From Bacteroidales bacterium (GTDB lineage Bacteria > Bacteroidota > Bacteroidia > Bacteroidales > ML635J-15), in the NCBI GenBank assembly GCA_003249955.1, contig QKHS01000014.1, forward strand, positions 1-64,000: DNA of 64,000 bases, in the 5' to 3' direction. The notes under the pieces are model-generated. The model saw only the letters and a program-made list of their open reading frames with translations. It made no database searches and was not told where the DNA came from. Shown here piece after piece: positions 34,623-43,539 of the stretch (within the stretch, counting starts at the first letter, position 1; every line of letters begins with the position of its first letter). Position numbers and translations under genes: made by a program.

Positions 34623-35327
34623 ATGAATAAGAATTTTGAAGAGCCCTCATGTAACGTTTGCAATAATGAGTTTAATACATTTTTTAAAAAACTAACTCCG
34701 GCTCAGATTGATTTTTTGAACAATAATAAAACCTGTTCCGTTGTTAAAAAAGGAAAGATTTTATATGAAGAAGGAAACAGGATCAGTGGAATATTTTGTG
34801 TCAACAAAGGGATATTAAAAATCTATAAAACAGGTGTTGAGGGTAAAGAACAAATAATAAAATTTGCCAAACAGGGTGATGTTATCGGGTATCGTTCGGT
34901 TATAAACGGTGAACCTGCCTGTACAAGTGTAAAAATACTTGAAGATGCTGTTCTTTGTCATATCTCTACTCCCGAATTATACCATCTGCTGCGTGAAAAC
35001 AGTGAGTTCGGGATTGAATTGCTGCAAATAGCATGTAAAGAGCTTGGAGAAGCTAATAATTATATTACAGATATTGCACAAAAGTCGGTGAGAGAAAGAC
35101 TGGCAGAAATCTTACTTCAATTAAAAGATGAGTTTGGTGTTAACGACGAAGGTTTGGTAAACATTGCTCTAACCAGAGAAGAACTTGCTAATATTATCGG
35201 AACAGCAACCGAATCGGTAATAAGATTGCTTTCAGAGTTTAAAACAGAAGGAATTATTGAACTTCAGGGTAGAAAAATTAAATTACTTGATTTAAACAAA
35301 CTGAAGAAAATCAGTAATGTTTATTAA
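34623..35327 (+). CDS. Crp/Fnr family transcriptional regulator
   Basis: 234 residues. N-terminal cyclic-nucleotide-binding-type beta-barrel with VVKKGKILYEEGNRISGIF and the turn FAKQGDVIGYRSVINGEPA; C-terminal winged helix with KSVRERLAEILLQL and the HTH NIALTREELANIIGTATESV, followed by RLLSEFKTEGII. Two Cys lie near the start (CNVC, residues 10-13), which could take a metal or sense redox, but Fnr usually has four. ATG at 34623 chosen over TTG at 34617 by the promoter and normal start. The mqnC gene follows 8 bases after the stop; co-transcription with an anaerobic quinone gene suggests a redox-linked control, as inference. Confidence 0.92.
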   Translation: MNKNFEEPSCNVCNNEFNTFFKKLTPAQIDFLNNNKTCSVVKKGKILYEEGNRISGIFCVNKGILKIYKTGVEGKEQIIKFAKQGDVIGYRSVINGEPACTSVKILEDAVLCHISTPELYHLLRENSEFGIELLQIACKELGEANNYITDIAQKSVRERLAEILLQLKDEFGVNDEGLVNIALTREELANIIGTATESVIRLLSEFKTEGIIELQGRKIKLLDLNKLKKISNVY

Positions 35328-35335
35328 TTCCGACA

Positions 35336-36430
35336 ATGAATAATAATAAAATCAATCGTCTTTTAAACAAAGCTTTGGATTTTGAATTTCTCAGCCCTGA
35401 TGAAGGGCTGTTGCTTTTTTATGAGGCTTCTCTTCCTGAACTTATGTTGTATGCAGATGCGCTTAGAAAAAAACTGCATCCGGGAAATACCGTAAGCTAT
35501 ATTATCGACAGAAACATTAATCTTACGAATGTTTGCTTTTCAAATTGTCTTTTTTGTAATTTCTGCCGTAAAAAAAAGGATTCTGATGCGTATGTTCTTG
35601 GAATTGAGGAATACAAACGAAAAATTGACGAATTATATTCGGCCGGAGGAAATCAGATTTTGCTGCAGGGAGGAATGAATCCGGCTTTAGACATTGATTT
35701 TTACACAAATCTTTTTAAACAATTAAAATCAGTTTATCCTGATTTAAAACTGCATGCTCTGGGACCTCCTGAAATTGTTTTTATTGCTTCTAAGGCAGGA
35801 ATTTCAATCGAAAGTACTCTGGACAGACTTATAGAGGCTGGTCTGGACAGCCTTCCCGGAGCCGGAGCCGAAGTTTTATCAGACAGGGTAAGAAAATTGT
35901 TAAGTCCTGCAAAATGTTCGTCTGAGGAATGGCTTGAAGTAATGAGAATTGCTCATTTAAAAGGGCTTACAACTTCTGCTACAATGATGTTCGGACATCT
36001 TGAAACCCCTGAAGAAAGAATTTTACATCTGGTTAAAATAAGAGAGATACAGTCACAAAAGCCGGACTTATCGAAAGGGTTCATTTCATTTACATTATGG
36101 CCTTTAGCCGGCAAGAATACCGCATTAATGCGAAAGTACCCGGAGATAAAACCGGTTTATCAGCATGAGTTTTTGAGAATGCTGGCATTAAGCCGTCTTA
36201 TGCTGGTAAACATTCCGAATATTCAGGCTTCATGGCTTACAATGGGAAAGAATGTAGGGCAGCTAAGTCTTTTTGCGGGGGCAAATGACATGAGCAGTGT
36301 TATGATAGAAGAAAATGTTGTATCTCAGGCCGGGAAAAATTATACGCTTGGTGTTGACGAAATGGAGAAAACAATTTCAGATTCCGGGTTTATACCACAG
36401 AGAAGAAATCAGGAATATCATATTCTGTAA
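35336..36430 (+). CDS. mqnC: Cyclic dehypoxanthinyl futalosine synthase (radical SAM)
   Basis: 364 residues. The radical SAM cluster Cys are C67, C71 and C74 (VCFSNCLFC), with a further Cys at 77. Other family features: GGNQILLQGGMNP (SAM binding), LHALGPPEI, GLDSLPGAGAEVL, MMFGHLETPEERI and ASWLTMGKNVGQL. It cyclises dehypoxanthinyl futalosine in the futalosine route to menaquinone. The rest of the pathway (mqnA, mqnB, mqnD) is not in the window. It lies directly after the Crp/Fnr gene; it is the only gene of respiratory quinone synthesis here. Confidence 0.93.
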   Translation: MNNNKINRLLNKALDFEFLSPDEGLLLFYEASLPELMLYADALRKKLHPGNTVSYIIDRNINLTNVCFSNCLFCNFCRKKKDSDAYVLGIEEYKRKIDELYSAGGNQILLQGGMNPALDIDFYTNLFKQLKSVYPDLKLHALGPPEIVFIASKAGISIESTLDRLIEAGLDSLPGAGAEVLSDRVRKLLSPAKCSSEEWLEVMRIAHLKGLTTSATMMFGHLETPEERILHLVKIREIQSQKPDLSKGFISFTLWPLAGKNTALMRKYPEIKPVYQHEFLRMLALSRLMLVNIPNIQASWLTMGKNVGQLSLFAGANDMSSVMIEENVVSQAGKNYTLGVDEMEKTISDSGFIPQRRNQEYHIL

Positions 36431-36456
36431 ACCTTTAAGGGAAATAAAACAGAAAA

Positions 36457-36485
36457 TCAAGCCTTCTTTGTAGAAAGAGGCTTGA
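36457..36485. terminator. Hairpin between mqnC and secG
   Basis: TCAAGCC and GGCTTGA arms enclosing a 15-base interior with partial pairing (TTCTTT/AAAGA). T-rich on the secG (minus) side (TTTTCTGTTTT), so it mainly serves the secG operon. Confidence 0.65.
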
Positions 36486-36513
36486 AAATAAATCTTTTCC
36501 GGAAAACAGGAGT

Positions 36514-36813
36514 TTATTCTGCCGGTGCTGCCGGTGCTGTAGGAGTGTTTTGTGTTGGTTGTTCCTGCTGAACCGGTTCTTTTACCCTTTTTTCAGGGAT
36601 AGAGAAACTTGCCAACAAGCAAAAAACCAATAATCCGCCTGCCAAAGTCCATGTTGCTTTTTCAAGAAAGTCTGCAGTTTTTTTAACGCCCATTACCTGG
36701 TTACCCTGACCGAAACCGGAAGCTAACCCACCACCTTTGCTGTTCTGTACCAATACGATTAAAATTAACAGAACCGCACACACGATAATCATTATAGAGA
36801 AAAAGATATACAT
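36514..36813 (-). CDS. secG: Protein-export membrane subunit SecG
   Basis: 99 residues. Two membrane helices (IIVCAVLLILIVLVQNSKGG and WTLAGGLLVFCLLASFSIP) with the conserved GGLASGFG stretch between them; a proline/alanine-rich tail ends the protein. SecG speeds translocation through SecYEG. Last gene of an operon with the TPR protein, lptE and perhaps the sigma-54-type regulator, an order conserved in Bacteroidota. The gap to the upstream gene is two bases. Confidence 0.95.
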   Translation of the reverse strand: MYIFFSIMIIVCAVLLILIVLVQNSKGGGLASGFGQGNQVMGVKKTADFLEKATWTLAGGLLVFCLLASFSIPEKRVKEPVQQEQPTQNTPTAPAAPAE

Positions 36814-36815
36814 AA

Positions 36816-38267
36816 CTAATTCTTTTTATTTTTTATTAATTCTTTTATTCTTTCAATTTGACCCGCAAAGTAAATATTTTTTTCGGGATATTTCAAACAT
36901 AATTTTTCATAAGTTAACATTGCCTTTTCCAGGTGCCCCTGATTAATGTATATTTTCGCCAGTGTTTCACTAAAAAGTTCTTCCTCATCAGACAAGAGTG
37001 ATTTCATTGCAGCAGAATCGTTAGAGACATATTCGCGATCAGGGATAATACGAGGATTCAAAGCAAGAAATTTATCAATTAATTCTACTTTTTCCGGCTT
37101 ATTTATCTCTGAAATTTGCTTTTCTGTATGGTTAAAAACCGTTGTTTTCTCTGTTTTTGAGTCAGGAATATTCCCGGATTCTGTCATTTTTCCGCCATCA
37201 AAATCAAAATCCAGCAGTTCTGTTTCATTAATTACAATTTGTTCTGAACTATCAGGAACTTTTATTGAATTAACGAAATTACTTACCTGATCGTTATCCG
37301 GATTGTCCTGAATCTTTTCTTCGCTTACCGGCTCTTCTGCTATTTCTTCTTTAAGTTCTGCAACTTTTTCCGGCGGAGAGATTCCAAGTTCGCGCAAGCG
37401 TTGCTCAATAATCTGTCTTAATTTGTCAGTTTCGCTTTCTGAATCAGAAGACTTTTCATCCTGGCTGAAATTTCCGGTTTTGATTTCTTCTATATTCTGC
37501 AGAATTTTATCAGCCGCACTTGATTCGAATTCACTGCTAAAATTTATTGGTTCGGATATTTGTTCTTCTTCGGAAACAAAAAATGAATCACTAACATTGA
37601 ATTCTATCTTGTTTATTTCTTCCGGTTTTATATCTGTTAAGTCTGTGTTATCAGACTGTTCCGGTTCAGTTTTTTCGGAGATTATATCAACTTCTGAGGT
37701 TTGCTCCGGTAAATATGATGTTTCATCGTCTATATTTTCTTTTTCTTCGCTTACCGGCTCTTCTGCTATTTTTTCCTTAAATTCTGCAATGTCTTTCTGT
37801 TCCTGAATAAAATCAGGATATTCTGTTGCCGGTATTTTAAAACTGTCTGAATATTCCGCAATCTCAGACTCATCAAGAAATTCTACTACAGAGATATCGC
37901 TTTGCAGAGGTTCTTCAGTATTATTATTTTCGGTAATAATTTCAATATACGGTTTTTCTTCTTTTTCCGGGATATTTACAGTAACAATACTTTCCGGGGC
38001 CGGAGTGGTGTTTTTTTTGAGTAATCCGGGAATATAAGTGTCATTGATAATACGGGACAGAACCCGGCGGTCAGGAATATAAACAGAAGCGATTTTAAGT
38101 TTACTTTCGAATCTTACGTCTTTAATTTTATGCAGATTTTTTGCATATAATATCCATGCAGATTGAAAATGCGGAAATTCATCAAGCAAGGTTCTGATAT
38201 CTTCAAGGCTTTTTGAATCAAGCGATGAAAAGTCAGATGTGTACTTAATAAATTGTTCCCTGTTCAT
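36816..38267 (-). CDS. Acidic Bacteroidota-type TPR protein
   Basis: 483 residues. The first 85 residues resemble a folded start (FPHFQSAWILYAKNLHKI), followed by a long Glu/Ser-rich, low-complexity stretch (about 100-400), and a C-terminal TPR-like end (FSETLAKIYINQGHLEKAML then TYEKLCLKYPEKNIYFAGQ). No membrane segment. The gene stands between lptE and secG, where such a protein is regularly found in the phylum; role unknown. A 30-base stretch is repeated exactly inside the gene (37315-37344 and 37741-37770), coding for the repeated phrase IAEEPVSEEK. Confidence 0.85.
   Translation of the reverse strand: MNREQFIKYTSDFSSLDSKSLEDIRTLLDEFPHFQSAWILYAKNLHKIKDVRFESKLKIASVYIPDRRVLSRIINDTYIPGLLKKNTTPAPESIVTVNIPEKEEKPYIEIITENNNTEEPLQSDISVVEFLDESEIAEYSDSFKIPATEYPDFIQEQKDIAEFKEKIAEEPVSEEKENIDDETSYLPEQTSEVDIISEKTEPEQSDNTDLTDIKPEEINKIEFNVSDSFFVSEEEQISEPINFSSEFESSAADKILQNIEEIKTGNFSQDEKSSDSESETDKLRQIIEQRLRELGISPPEKVAELKEEIAEEPVSEEKIQDNPDNDQVSNFVNSIKVPDSSEQIVINETELLDFDFDGGKMTESGNIPDSKTEKTTVFNHTEKQISEINKPEKVELIDKFLALNPRIIPDREYVSNDSAAMKSLLSDEEELFSETLAKIYINQGHLEKAMLTYEKLCLKYPEKNIYFAGQIERIKELIKNKKN
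37315..37770. repeat. 30-base exact direct repeat inside the TPR gene
   Basis: 37315-37344 and 37741-37770 are identical over 30 bases and lie in the same frame, 426 bases (142 codons) apart. A region between exact repeats can be lost by recombination; it would keep the frame. Confidence 0.8.
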
Positions 38268-38268
38268 A

Positions 38269-38808
38269 TTACCAGTTTGCTACAGATTTGTTAAATATGT
38301 CTGTCACCAACTCATCACAAATTTGTTGAATAAGATCTCCTTCAACACTGCTTAGACTTTGTGTGCTTTCAAAATCTGCATATCTGCTGAAATTTGATTC
38401 AAAGCTTTTTGCAGGTTCGTCAGTATTTGTAAACTTAACTTTTACCGTGATTGTAAGTCTGTTTAAGGCGGCAGTTTCATTACCCTGAAAAGCCTGTGCA
38501 TTAACGGTGTAATTTGTTATCATTCCTTCAAATGCAATGTCTCCGTCATATGTAACCATTTCAAGATTAGTCTGGGAAATAAATCTGTCTTTTAGGGTTT
38601 CTGTAAAAACATTGCTCAAATTAGGCTGAACCAGACTTGCCTGATTCGGGAAATAGTTTATCTGTACAGTTTTAATATTAGCGGATATGTCCTGACCGGT
38701 AAAAGAATATCCTCCGGAACATGAATTGAAAACAATTGAAAACAAAATAACTGCCGGGATAAATAAAGTCCCGTATTTTATTATTGCTGTTTTTTTTAAG
38801 TTATTCAC
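38269..38808 (-). CDS. lptE: LPS-assembly lipoprotein LptE-like
   Basis: 179 residues. A signal peptide with a lipobox around C30 (FNSC) marks it as a lipoprotein. Family features: GGYSFTG after the Cys, KTVQINYFPNQASLVQPNLS, FTETLKDRF, then ITNYTVNAQAFQGNETAALNRL and the VKVKFTN strand. LptE plugs the LptD barrel that inserts lipopolysaccharide into the outer leaflet. Two bases separate it from the next gene. Confidence 0.9.
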   Translation of the reverse strand: MNNLKKTAIIKYGTLFIPAVILFSIVFNSCSGGYSFTGQDISANIKTVQINYFPNQASLVQPNLSNVFTETLKDRFISQTNLEMVTYDGDIAFEGMITNYTVNAQAFQGNETAALNRLTITVKVKFTNTDEPAKSFESNFSRYADFESTQSLSSVEGDLIQQICDELVTDIFNKSVANW

Positions 38809-38889
38809 TTTATTTAATTTAACTGTTATAAATTATTGTTCTGTACTGTCTTTTTCTTCTCCGGCACTGTTGCATTAATCAGAAAAATC

Positions 38890-40110
38890 TTACTTCAAAA
38901 TGTTATATTCTTTTATCTTACGGTAAAGTGTTCTCTCTGAAATTCCAAGTTCTTCGGCAGCAAGTTTTCGCTTGTTATTGTTCTTTTCCAGAGACTTAAT
39001 AATCAACTCTCTTTCCTGTTCCGATAAAGACAATACCTCTTCCACAACTTCTCCGTGTTCTTCAAAATCTGCATTACGACGAACCGGTTCGTCATGGTAA
39101 ATGTGTTTTATTTTGTCTATTTTTACTTCTTCTTCAAAATTATTTACAACTCTTGTTGAGTAATCATTTACTTTAACGTCAGGATTGTGACTTATAATAT
39201 CATTGACCAGCATTTTCAGCTCGTTCATGTCTTTTTTCATGTCAAACAAAACCTGATATAATATTTCCCGTTCAGAAGCAAAGCTATCATAATTTTGCTT
39301 TTTTGAGAGTGCCGGAAGATTCGATGTTTCTGCTCCGGTAAGATATGTCTTAAGAACATTTCCGGAAATTAACCTTTGTTCTTCAATTATTGAAATTTGT
39401 TCTGTGATATTTTTTAACTGACGGATATTTCCCGGCCAACGGTAAGTATTCAGAGCAACAATAGCGTCATCGGTGAGTTTTATTGACGGCATTCTGTATT
39501 TTTCGGCAAAATCGTTGGCAAATTTTCTGAAAAGAAGATAAATATCGTCTTGTCTGTTTCGCAACGGTGGCATAAAAATAGGAACAGTATTTAACCTGTA
39601 ATACAAATCCTCACGGAATTTACCTTCACTTACGCGTACCTGTAAATCAACATTAGTTGCAGCAACAACTCTTACGTTTGTTTTTTCGGCTTTTGATGAG
39701 CCAACCTTTAAGAACTCTCCTGTTTCAAGAACTCTGAGCAAACGTACCTGGGTTGAAAGAGGCAGCTCTGCAACTTCGTCAAGAAAAATAGTACCTTTGT
39801 CAGCTTCTTCAAAATAGCCTTTCCGGTCACTATGGGCACTTGTAAATGAACCTTTAACGTGACCAAAAAGTTCTGAGTCAATAGTTCCTTCGGGTATCGC
39901 ACCGCAGTTTACAGCTATGTAATTATTGTGTTTCCGCAAACTTTGTGAATGAATAATCTGGGGAATTCTTTCTTTACCGACACCACTTTCTCCTGTTATC
40001 AAAACAGACAAATCGGTAGGAGCAACCTGCACAGCAATGTCCAAAGCTCTGTTAAGCCCGTGTGAATTTCCTATTATTTCAAATCTTTGCTTTATCCCTT
40101 GCAAATCCAT
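38890..40110 (-). CDS. Sigma-54-type AAA+ regulator with Fis-like HTH
   Basis: 406 residues: no receiver; AAA+ domain from the start (EIIGNSHGLNRALDIAVQV), Walker A GESGVGKE, Walker B GTIFLDEV, sensor and arginine regions, and a C-terminal HTH (KRKLAAEELGISERTLYRKI). The sigma-54 contact loop normally reads GAFTGA; here it is GSFTSA (in GHVKGSFTSA), with both Ala2 and Gly5 changed. It may therefore contact sigma-54 in a modified way or not at all. Start at 40110 is favoured over 40125 by the family start (MDLQGIKQRF). First gene of the lptE-TPR-secG operon. Confidence 0.9.
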   Translation of the reverse strand: MDLQGIKQRFEIIGNSHGLNRALDIAVQVAPTDLSVLITGESGVGKERIPQIIHSQSLRKHNNYIAVNCGAIPEGTIDSELFGHVKGSFTSAHSDRKGYFEEADKGTIFLDEVAELPLSTQVRLLRVLETGEFLKVGSSKAEKTNVRVVAATNVDLQVRVSEGKFREDLYYRLNTVPIFMPPLRNRQDDIYLLFRKFANDFAEKYRMPSIKLTDDAIVALNTYRWPGNIRQLKNITEQISIIEEQRLISGNVLKTYLTGAETSNLPALSKKQNYDSFASEREILYQVLFDMKKDMNELKMLVNDIISHNPDVKVNDYSTRVVNNFEEEVKIDKIKHIYHDEPVRRNADFEEHGEVVEEVLSLSEQERELIIKSLEKNNNKRKLAAEELGISERTLYRKIKEYNILK

Positions 40111-40138
40111 AATCAGCTCAAACAAAATAATTTAAGTG

Positions 40139-40146
40139 CAAAGTTA
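40139..40146 (-). promoter_or_regulatory. -7 promoter element for the sigma-54-type regulator operon
   Basis: Reads TAACTTTG on the minus strand, an exact TAnnTTTG match, 28 bases before the ATG at 40110. Confidence 0.5.
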
Positions 40147-40179
40147 ATAAAAAGTCTTTGAATTTAAAAGAAACAGCTT

Positions 40180-42312
40180 TTATTGTGTCCTTATTTGCTT
40201 GTAGTTTTGTTTTAAATATAATCTATACATGTATCTGGCATCTGTAAGCACCATCTCATAAAATGAAATGTTTTTTTCTTCTGCCTTTTTAACAATTTGT
40301 TCTCTCCAGAACTGATCTTTCAGTATTTCTTTAATATAATAATCCACATCTGGTTTTACTGTAACCTCGTTGGTGCCAAGATAAATATCATACATGTATT
40401 TTGCATCAATCTCTGCCATTTGTTCAAGCGGGATGCCCTTTTTCAAAGCTTTCTCTTTTACCTGAGTCAGCCATTCTTTATCGGTAAAAATACGTTTGAG
40501 ATAATAATCAGTACTTACCGGCTCGTCTTTGTAAATACGGAAATCTTCGGCTGTTGCCAGAAAAACAGCATTTTCGAAACTCGTTTTGTATTGTAAAGAT
40601 TTAACTGTGAAATAATCTTTTAAAGATTCGTCAGTGAGGTTTTTGTTAAGAATTGAATCAAATCTTTCGGACATGTTAAATTTAAGAAGCCCAACCATTC
40701 CGTCTTTACTGATGGTATCAAGGCTGTAAAACTCAAAGACTTTTTCCCTTAAATCAGTAAAAATATCTTTATTGATAAAATCCCAATAACCAAAAACAAC
40801 AATATAATCAATTTTCACAAATCTGTGAGTTCTGTCATGATTTGAAAACCACATATTATTCATGTTAGTACTGGAATATGATCCCATCATAGTTGCAGGA
40901 ATTTCTTTCCAGTTCCACACAATAGGGAAATGTCCCAAACACTGAGGATTTCTGACATTAACCAATGTTTTATCTGAGCCTGTGTATAACGGAAAGTGTT
41001 CATTATTCCATTCTGTGATCATTCGCATTTGAAAATAGACAGAGTTCTCCTCCATTCTGCTCTCAATAAATTCGAAATCTATGGCTTGCCGGCTCAGGTT
41101 CAGATAAGTTGCTTTTCTGACATTAAAAATACCAATTAAGTACCACAAAATAATTATTGCGGAAACAAATTGCATCAGACCGGGAGTTTTAGTAAGTGAA
41201 ATAACGGAAACAACCAGAAAAAAGAAAAACACCAGTATTCTTATTTTCAAACTTCCTGTTCCGAATAAATCGGGAGCAGCAAAATAAACAATAAATACAA
41301 GGCAGGAAATAATTAACAAAAAAGTTTTAATTCTTATTACAGACTTGTCTCCTTCCTTCCTGCCTGATATTTCCAGAACCAAAACTATCAATGAGTATAT
41401 AAATAAAACAGCAGTAACAAAAAACAGCACACGGTTAAACGGGCTTTCAAGAACATGATCAAACGCAACCAGAAACTTAAAATCCCGTACATATTCCCAC
41501 AACATTTTTGAAGTAAATATTTTTTCTACAGCCACCATTTTAATTCCTGCAACATGTTTGTAATATATTGCAGCTAAAACCGAAGCTGGCAAAATAATAA
41601 GCAGGTATCTCAGAAAAAACGGAATCTTTTGTTTTAAAAATGATTTCAGATTATTATATCCTGAAAAACGTAAAGAGTCATATATGAGGTAAGATCCCAT
41701 TACAAACAAAGTAAACGCAAAAACAATCATATGTGTTAAAAATGTCAGAACCAACAACACTGCTAAAACCACGCTTTGCCTGATTCCTGATTTATTATAG
41801 CTCCTGAAAAAATATCCCAGAGTAAGAAAGAAAAAGATCCATGCCATGCTAAAAGCATAATACCCGAACAAAAGATACTGATGATTCAGAAACGGAATTA
41901 TTAACAGGAATAAATATGTTGTTTTTGTTGTAAATGATTTTATAAAATATCTGAATGCAAAAGCAAGACCTGCAATGCAAATAAGAATAAAAAGCTTTTC
42001 GGCTAACCAGGCTGGAAATATCCAGTTAAGCAGAGCCAGAATAATATGAGATATCCAGTAACCGACAATAACAGAATTAATTTTGAAAAACTGAGAAACT
42101 ATGTCATTTGATTTAAGCAAATCAATAAGTACCTGTGAATTATAAAGATGTTGCGGACCGTCAAGACTTACAATAAATCTTGATGAAAACAGATATATGC
42201 ATGATACACCTAAAAACAATAAAAATACAATGAATTCTACTTTATTATTATTTAATAATTTGCTGATATAATCATATGTTTTATGTAAAAGCCTTTTAGT
42301 TTTATTAGCCAT
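40180..42312 (-). CDS. Multi-pass membrane protein (GT-C-like) with C-terminal 55-residue repeats
   Basis: 710 residues. About twelve hydrophobic segments fill residues 25-400. An early loop, SLDGPQHLYNSQVL, resembles the first periplasmic loop of GT-C lipid-sugar-dependent glycosyltransferases. A soluble periplasmic region follows (about 405-600), then two copies of a repeat, residues 603-645 and 658-700: YYLKRIFTDKEW, KALKKGIPLEQM and DAKYMYDIYL against YYIKEILKDQFW, KAEEKNISFYEM and DARYMYRLYL. The GT-C assignment is tentative; the repeat is discussed in the findings. Divergent from the GT2 gene. Confidence 0.75.
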   Translation of the reverse strand: MANKTKRLLHKTYDYISKLLNNNKVEFIVFLLFLGVSCIYLFSSRFIVSLDGPQHLYNSQVLIDLLKSNDIVSQFFKINSVIVGYWISHIILALLNWIFPAWLAEKLFILICIAGLAFAFRYFIKSFTTKTTYLFLLIIPFLNHQYLLFGYYAFSMAWIFFFLTLGYFFRSYNKSGIRQSVVLAVLLVLTFLTHMIVFAFTLFVMGSYLIYDSLRFSGYNNLKSFLKQKIPFFLRYLLIILPASVLAAIYYKHVAGIKMVAVEKIFTSKMLWEYVRDFKFLVAFDHVLESPFNRVLFFVTAVLFIYSLIVLVLEISGRKEGDKSVIRIKTFLLIISCLVFIVYFAAPDLFGTGSLKIRILVFFFFLVVSVISLTKTPGLMQFVSAIIILWYLIGIFNVRKATYLNLSRQAIDFEFIESRMEENSVYFQMRMITEWNNEHFPLYTGSDKTLVNVRNPQCLGHFPIVWNWKEIPATMMGSYSSTNMNNMWFSNHDRTHRFVKIDYIVVFGYWDFINKDIFTDLREKVFEFYSLDTISKDGMVGLLKFNMSERFDSILNKNLTDESLKDYFTVKSLQYKTSFENAVFLATAEDFRIYKDEPVSTDYYLKRIFTDKEWLTQVKEKALKKGIPLEQMAEIDAKYMYDIYLGTNEVTVKPDVDYYIKEILKDQFWREQIVKKAEEKNISFYEMVLTDARYMYRLYLKQNYKQIRTQ

Positions 42313-42365
42313 AATATCTGATTATTAAAATAATAATACAAATATAAAAAGATATAATCAATTAT

Positions 42366-42423
42366 TAAATTTGTGAATTATTACATTTGTATTTTTGTCT
42401 GTGGCAAAATATAATTAGATTTG
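42366..42423 (+). promoter_or_regulatory. Cluster of four TAnnTTTG elements before the GT2 gene
   Basis: Exact -7 matches at 42366-42373, 42382-42389, 42390-42397 and 42416-42423, all on the plus strand, in the 116 bases between divergent genes. The last is only five bases before the ATG at 42429, so the first three are the more likely sources of a transcript with a leader. Confidence 0.4.
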
Positions 42424-42428
42424 TAAAA

Positions 42429-43526
42429 ATGATCAATAATAAAAGCATAGCTGTTGTTGTACCTGCATATAACGAAGAAACCCAGATATCAGAGGTGATT
42501 CATTCTATGCCTGAGTTTGTTGACAGGATTATTATTGTAAATGACTTTTCAACGGATAAAACCGAAGAAGTAGTAAAAAGAATTATTGATTCTGATAGTA
42601 CTGATTACACAAATAATAAAATAGGGTTTGTTAAAATCATTCCGACCAGATATAACGAAGCCGAAGTTGTACTTCAGCAGATTCAGGCAGAAGAAACGAA
42701 GAAATTTACTCCTTTTTCCACATATAATAAATCGCCGGAGAAAAACAGAATTATTCTTATAAATCATTTAAAAAACGGAGGTGTAGGAGCCTCTATTGCA
42801 ACCGGATATAAATGGTGTTACGATAACAATATAGACTGCACGGCAGTTATGGCCGGAGACGGACAAATGGACCCCGGTGAGCTGGGAACTATTTGCTCTC
42901 CTGTTGTTAACGAAAATCTTGATTATGTTAAAGGTAACAGGCTGATTCACCGGTCTGCAAAATATGTGATTCCAAAACAGCGGTTTCTTGGTAATTCTGT
43001 ATTGTCAATTTTAACAAAGCTGGCATCAGGGTACTGGAGAGTAAGCGATACTCAAACAGGTTATACGGCAATTTCTCTGAAAGCACTTAAATCTCTGGAT
43101 TTATTTAAAATATATCCAAGGTACGGAATGCCTAACGACATGCTTGTTAAACTAAACATTGCTTCATGTTCTTTGCGTGAAGTAGAAATAAAGCCGGTGT
43201 ATCGGGTAGGGGAGCAATCCAAAATGAAAATTAAAAAAGTTATTTTTAAAATAAGCTGGCTTTTATTTATTTCATTTTTCCGAAGAATCTGGAAGAAATA
43301 TTTTGTAAGAGACTTTCATCCGCTTTTTTTGTTTTATGTTCTGGGCATGCTTTTAGGAGCCTGCAGTTTACCTTTCATGGTACAGATAACTTATAACTTT
43401 TTTACTCCCAACGTCACTCCAGACAGTATTCTGATAATATACATATTCCTTTTTATATCTTCTTTTCAATCCTTTTTGTTTGCCATGTGGATGGATATTC
43501 AGGACAACGAAAGATTATACAAATAA
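42429..43526 (+). CDS. Family 2 glycosyltransferase with two C-terminal membrane helices
   Basis: 365 residues. GT-A fold: AVVVPAYNEETQISEVI with the first acidic residues, VNDFSTDKTEEV, LKNGGVGASIATGYKW, and the DxD-equivalent MAGDGQMDPGE. Two helices at about 300-325 and 338-357 anchor it. A stretch of about 60 residues separates the TDKTEEV helix from the NHLKNGG strand, longer than in ordinary members, where the two are near each other. It probably adds a sugar to a lipid carrier. The start at 42429 begins the first Rossmann strand; the reading from 42387 adds an unrelated 14 residues. First of a four-gene run with acyltransferase and flippase-like protein. Confidence 0.88.
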   Translation: MINNKSIAVVVPAYNEETQISEVIHSMPEFVDRIIIVNDFSTDKTEEVVKRIIDSDSTDYTNNKIGFVKIIPTRYNEAEVVLQQIQAEETKKFTPFSTYNKSPEKNRIILINHLKNGGVGASIATGYKWCYDNNIDCTAVMAGDGQMDPGELGTICSPVVNENLDYVKGNRLIHRSAKYVIPKQRFLGNSVLSILTKLASGYWRVSDTQTGYTAISLKALKSLDLFKIYPRYGMPNDMLVKLNIASCSLREVEIKPVYRVGEQSKMKIKKVIFKISWLLFISFFRRIWKKYFVRDFHPLFLFYVLGMLLGACSLPFMVQITYNFFTPNVTPDSILIIYIFLFISSFQSFLFAMWMDIQDNERLYK

Positions 43527-43539
43527 ATAATTTATTGTT

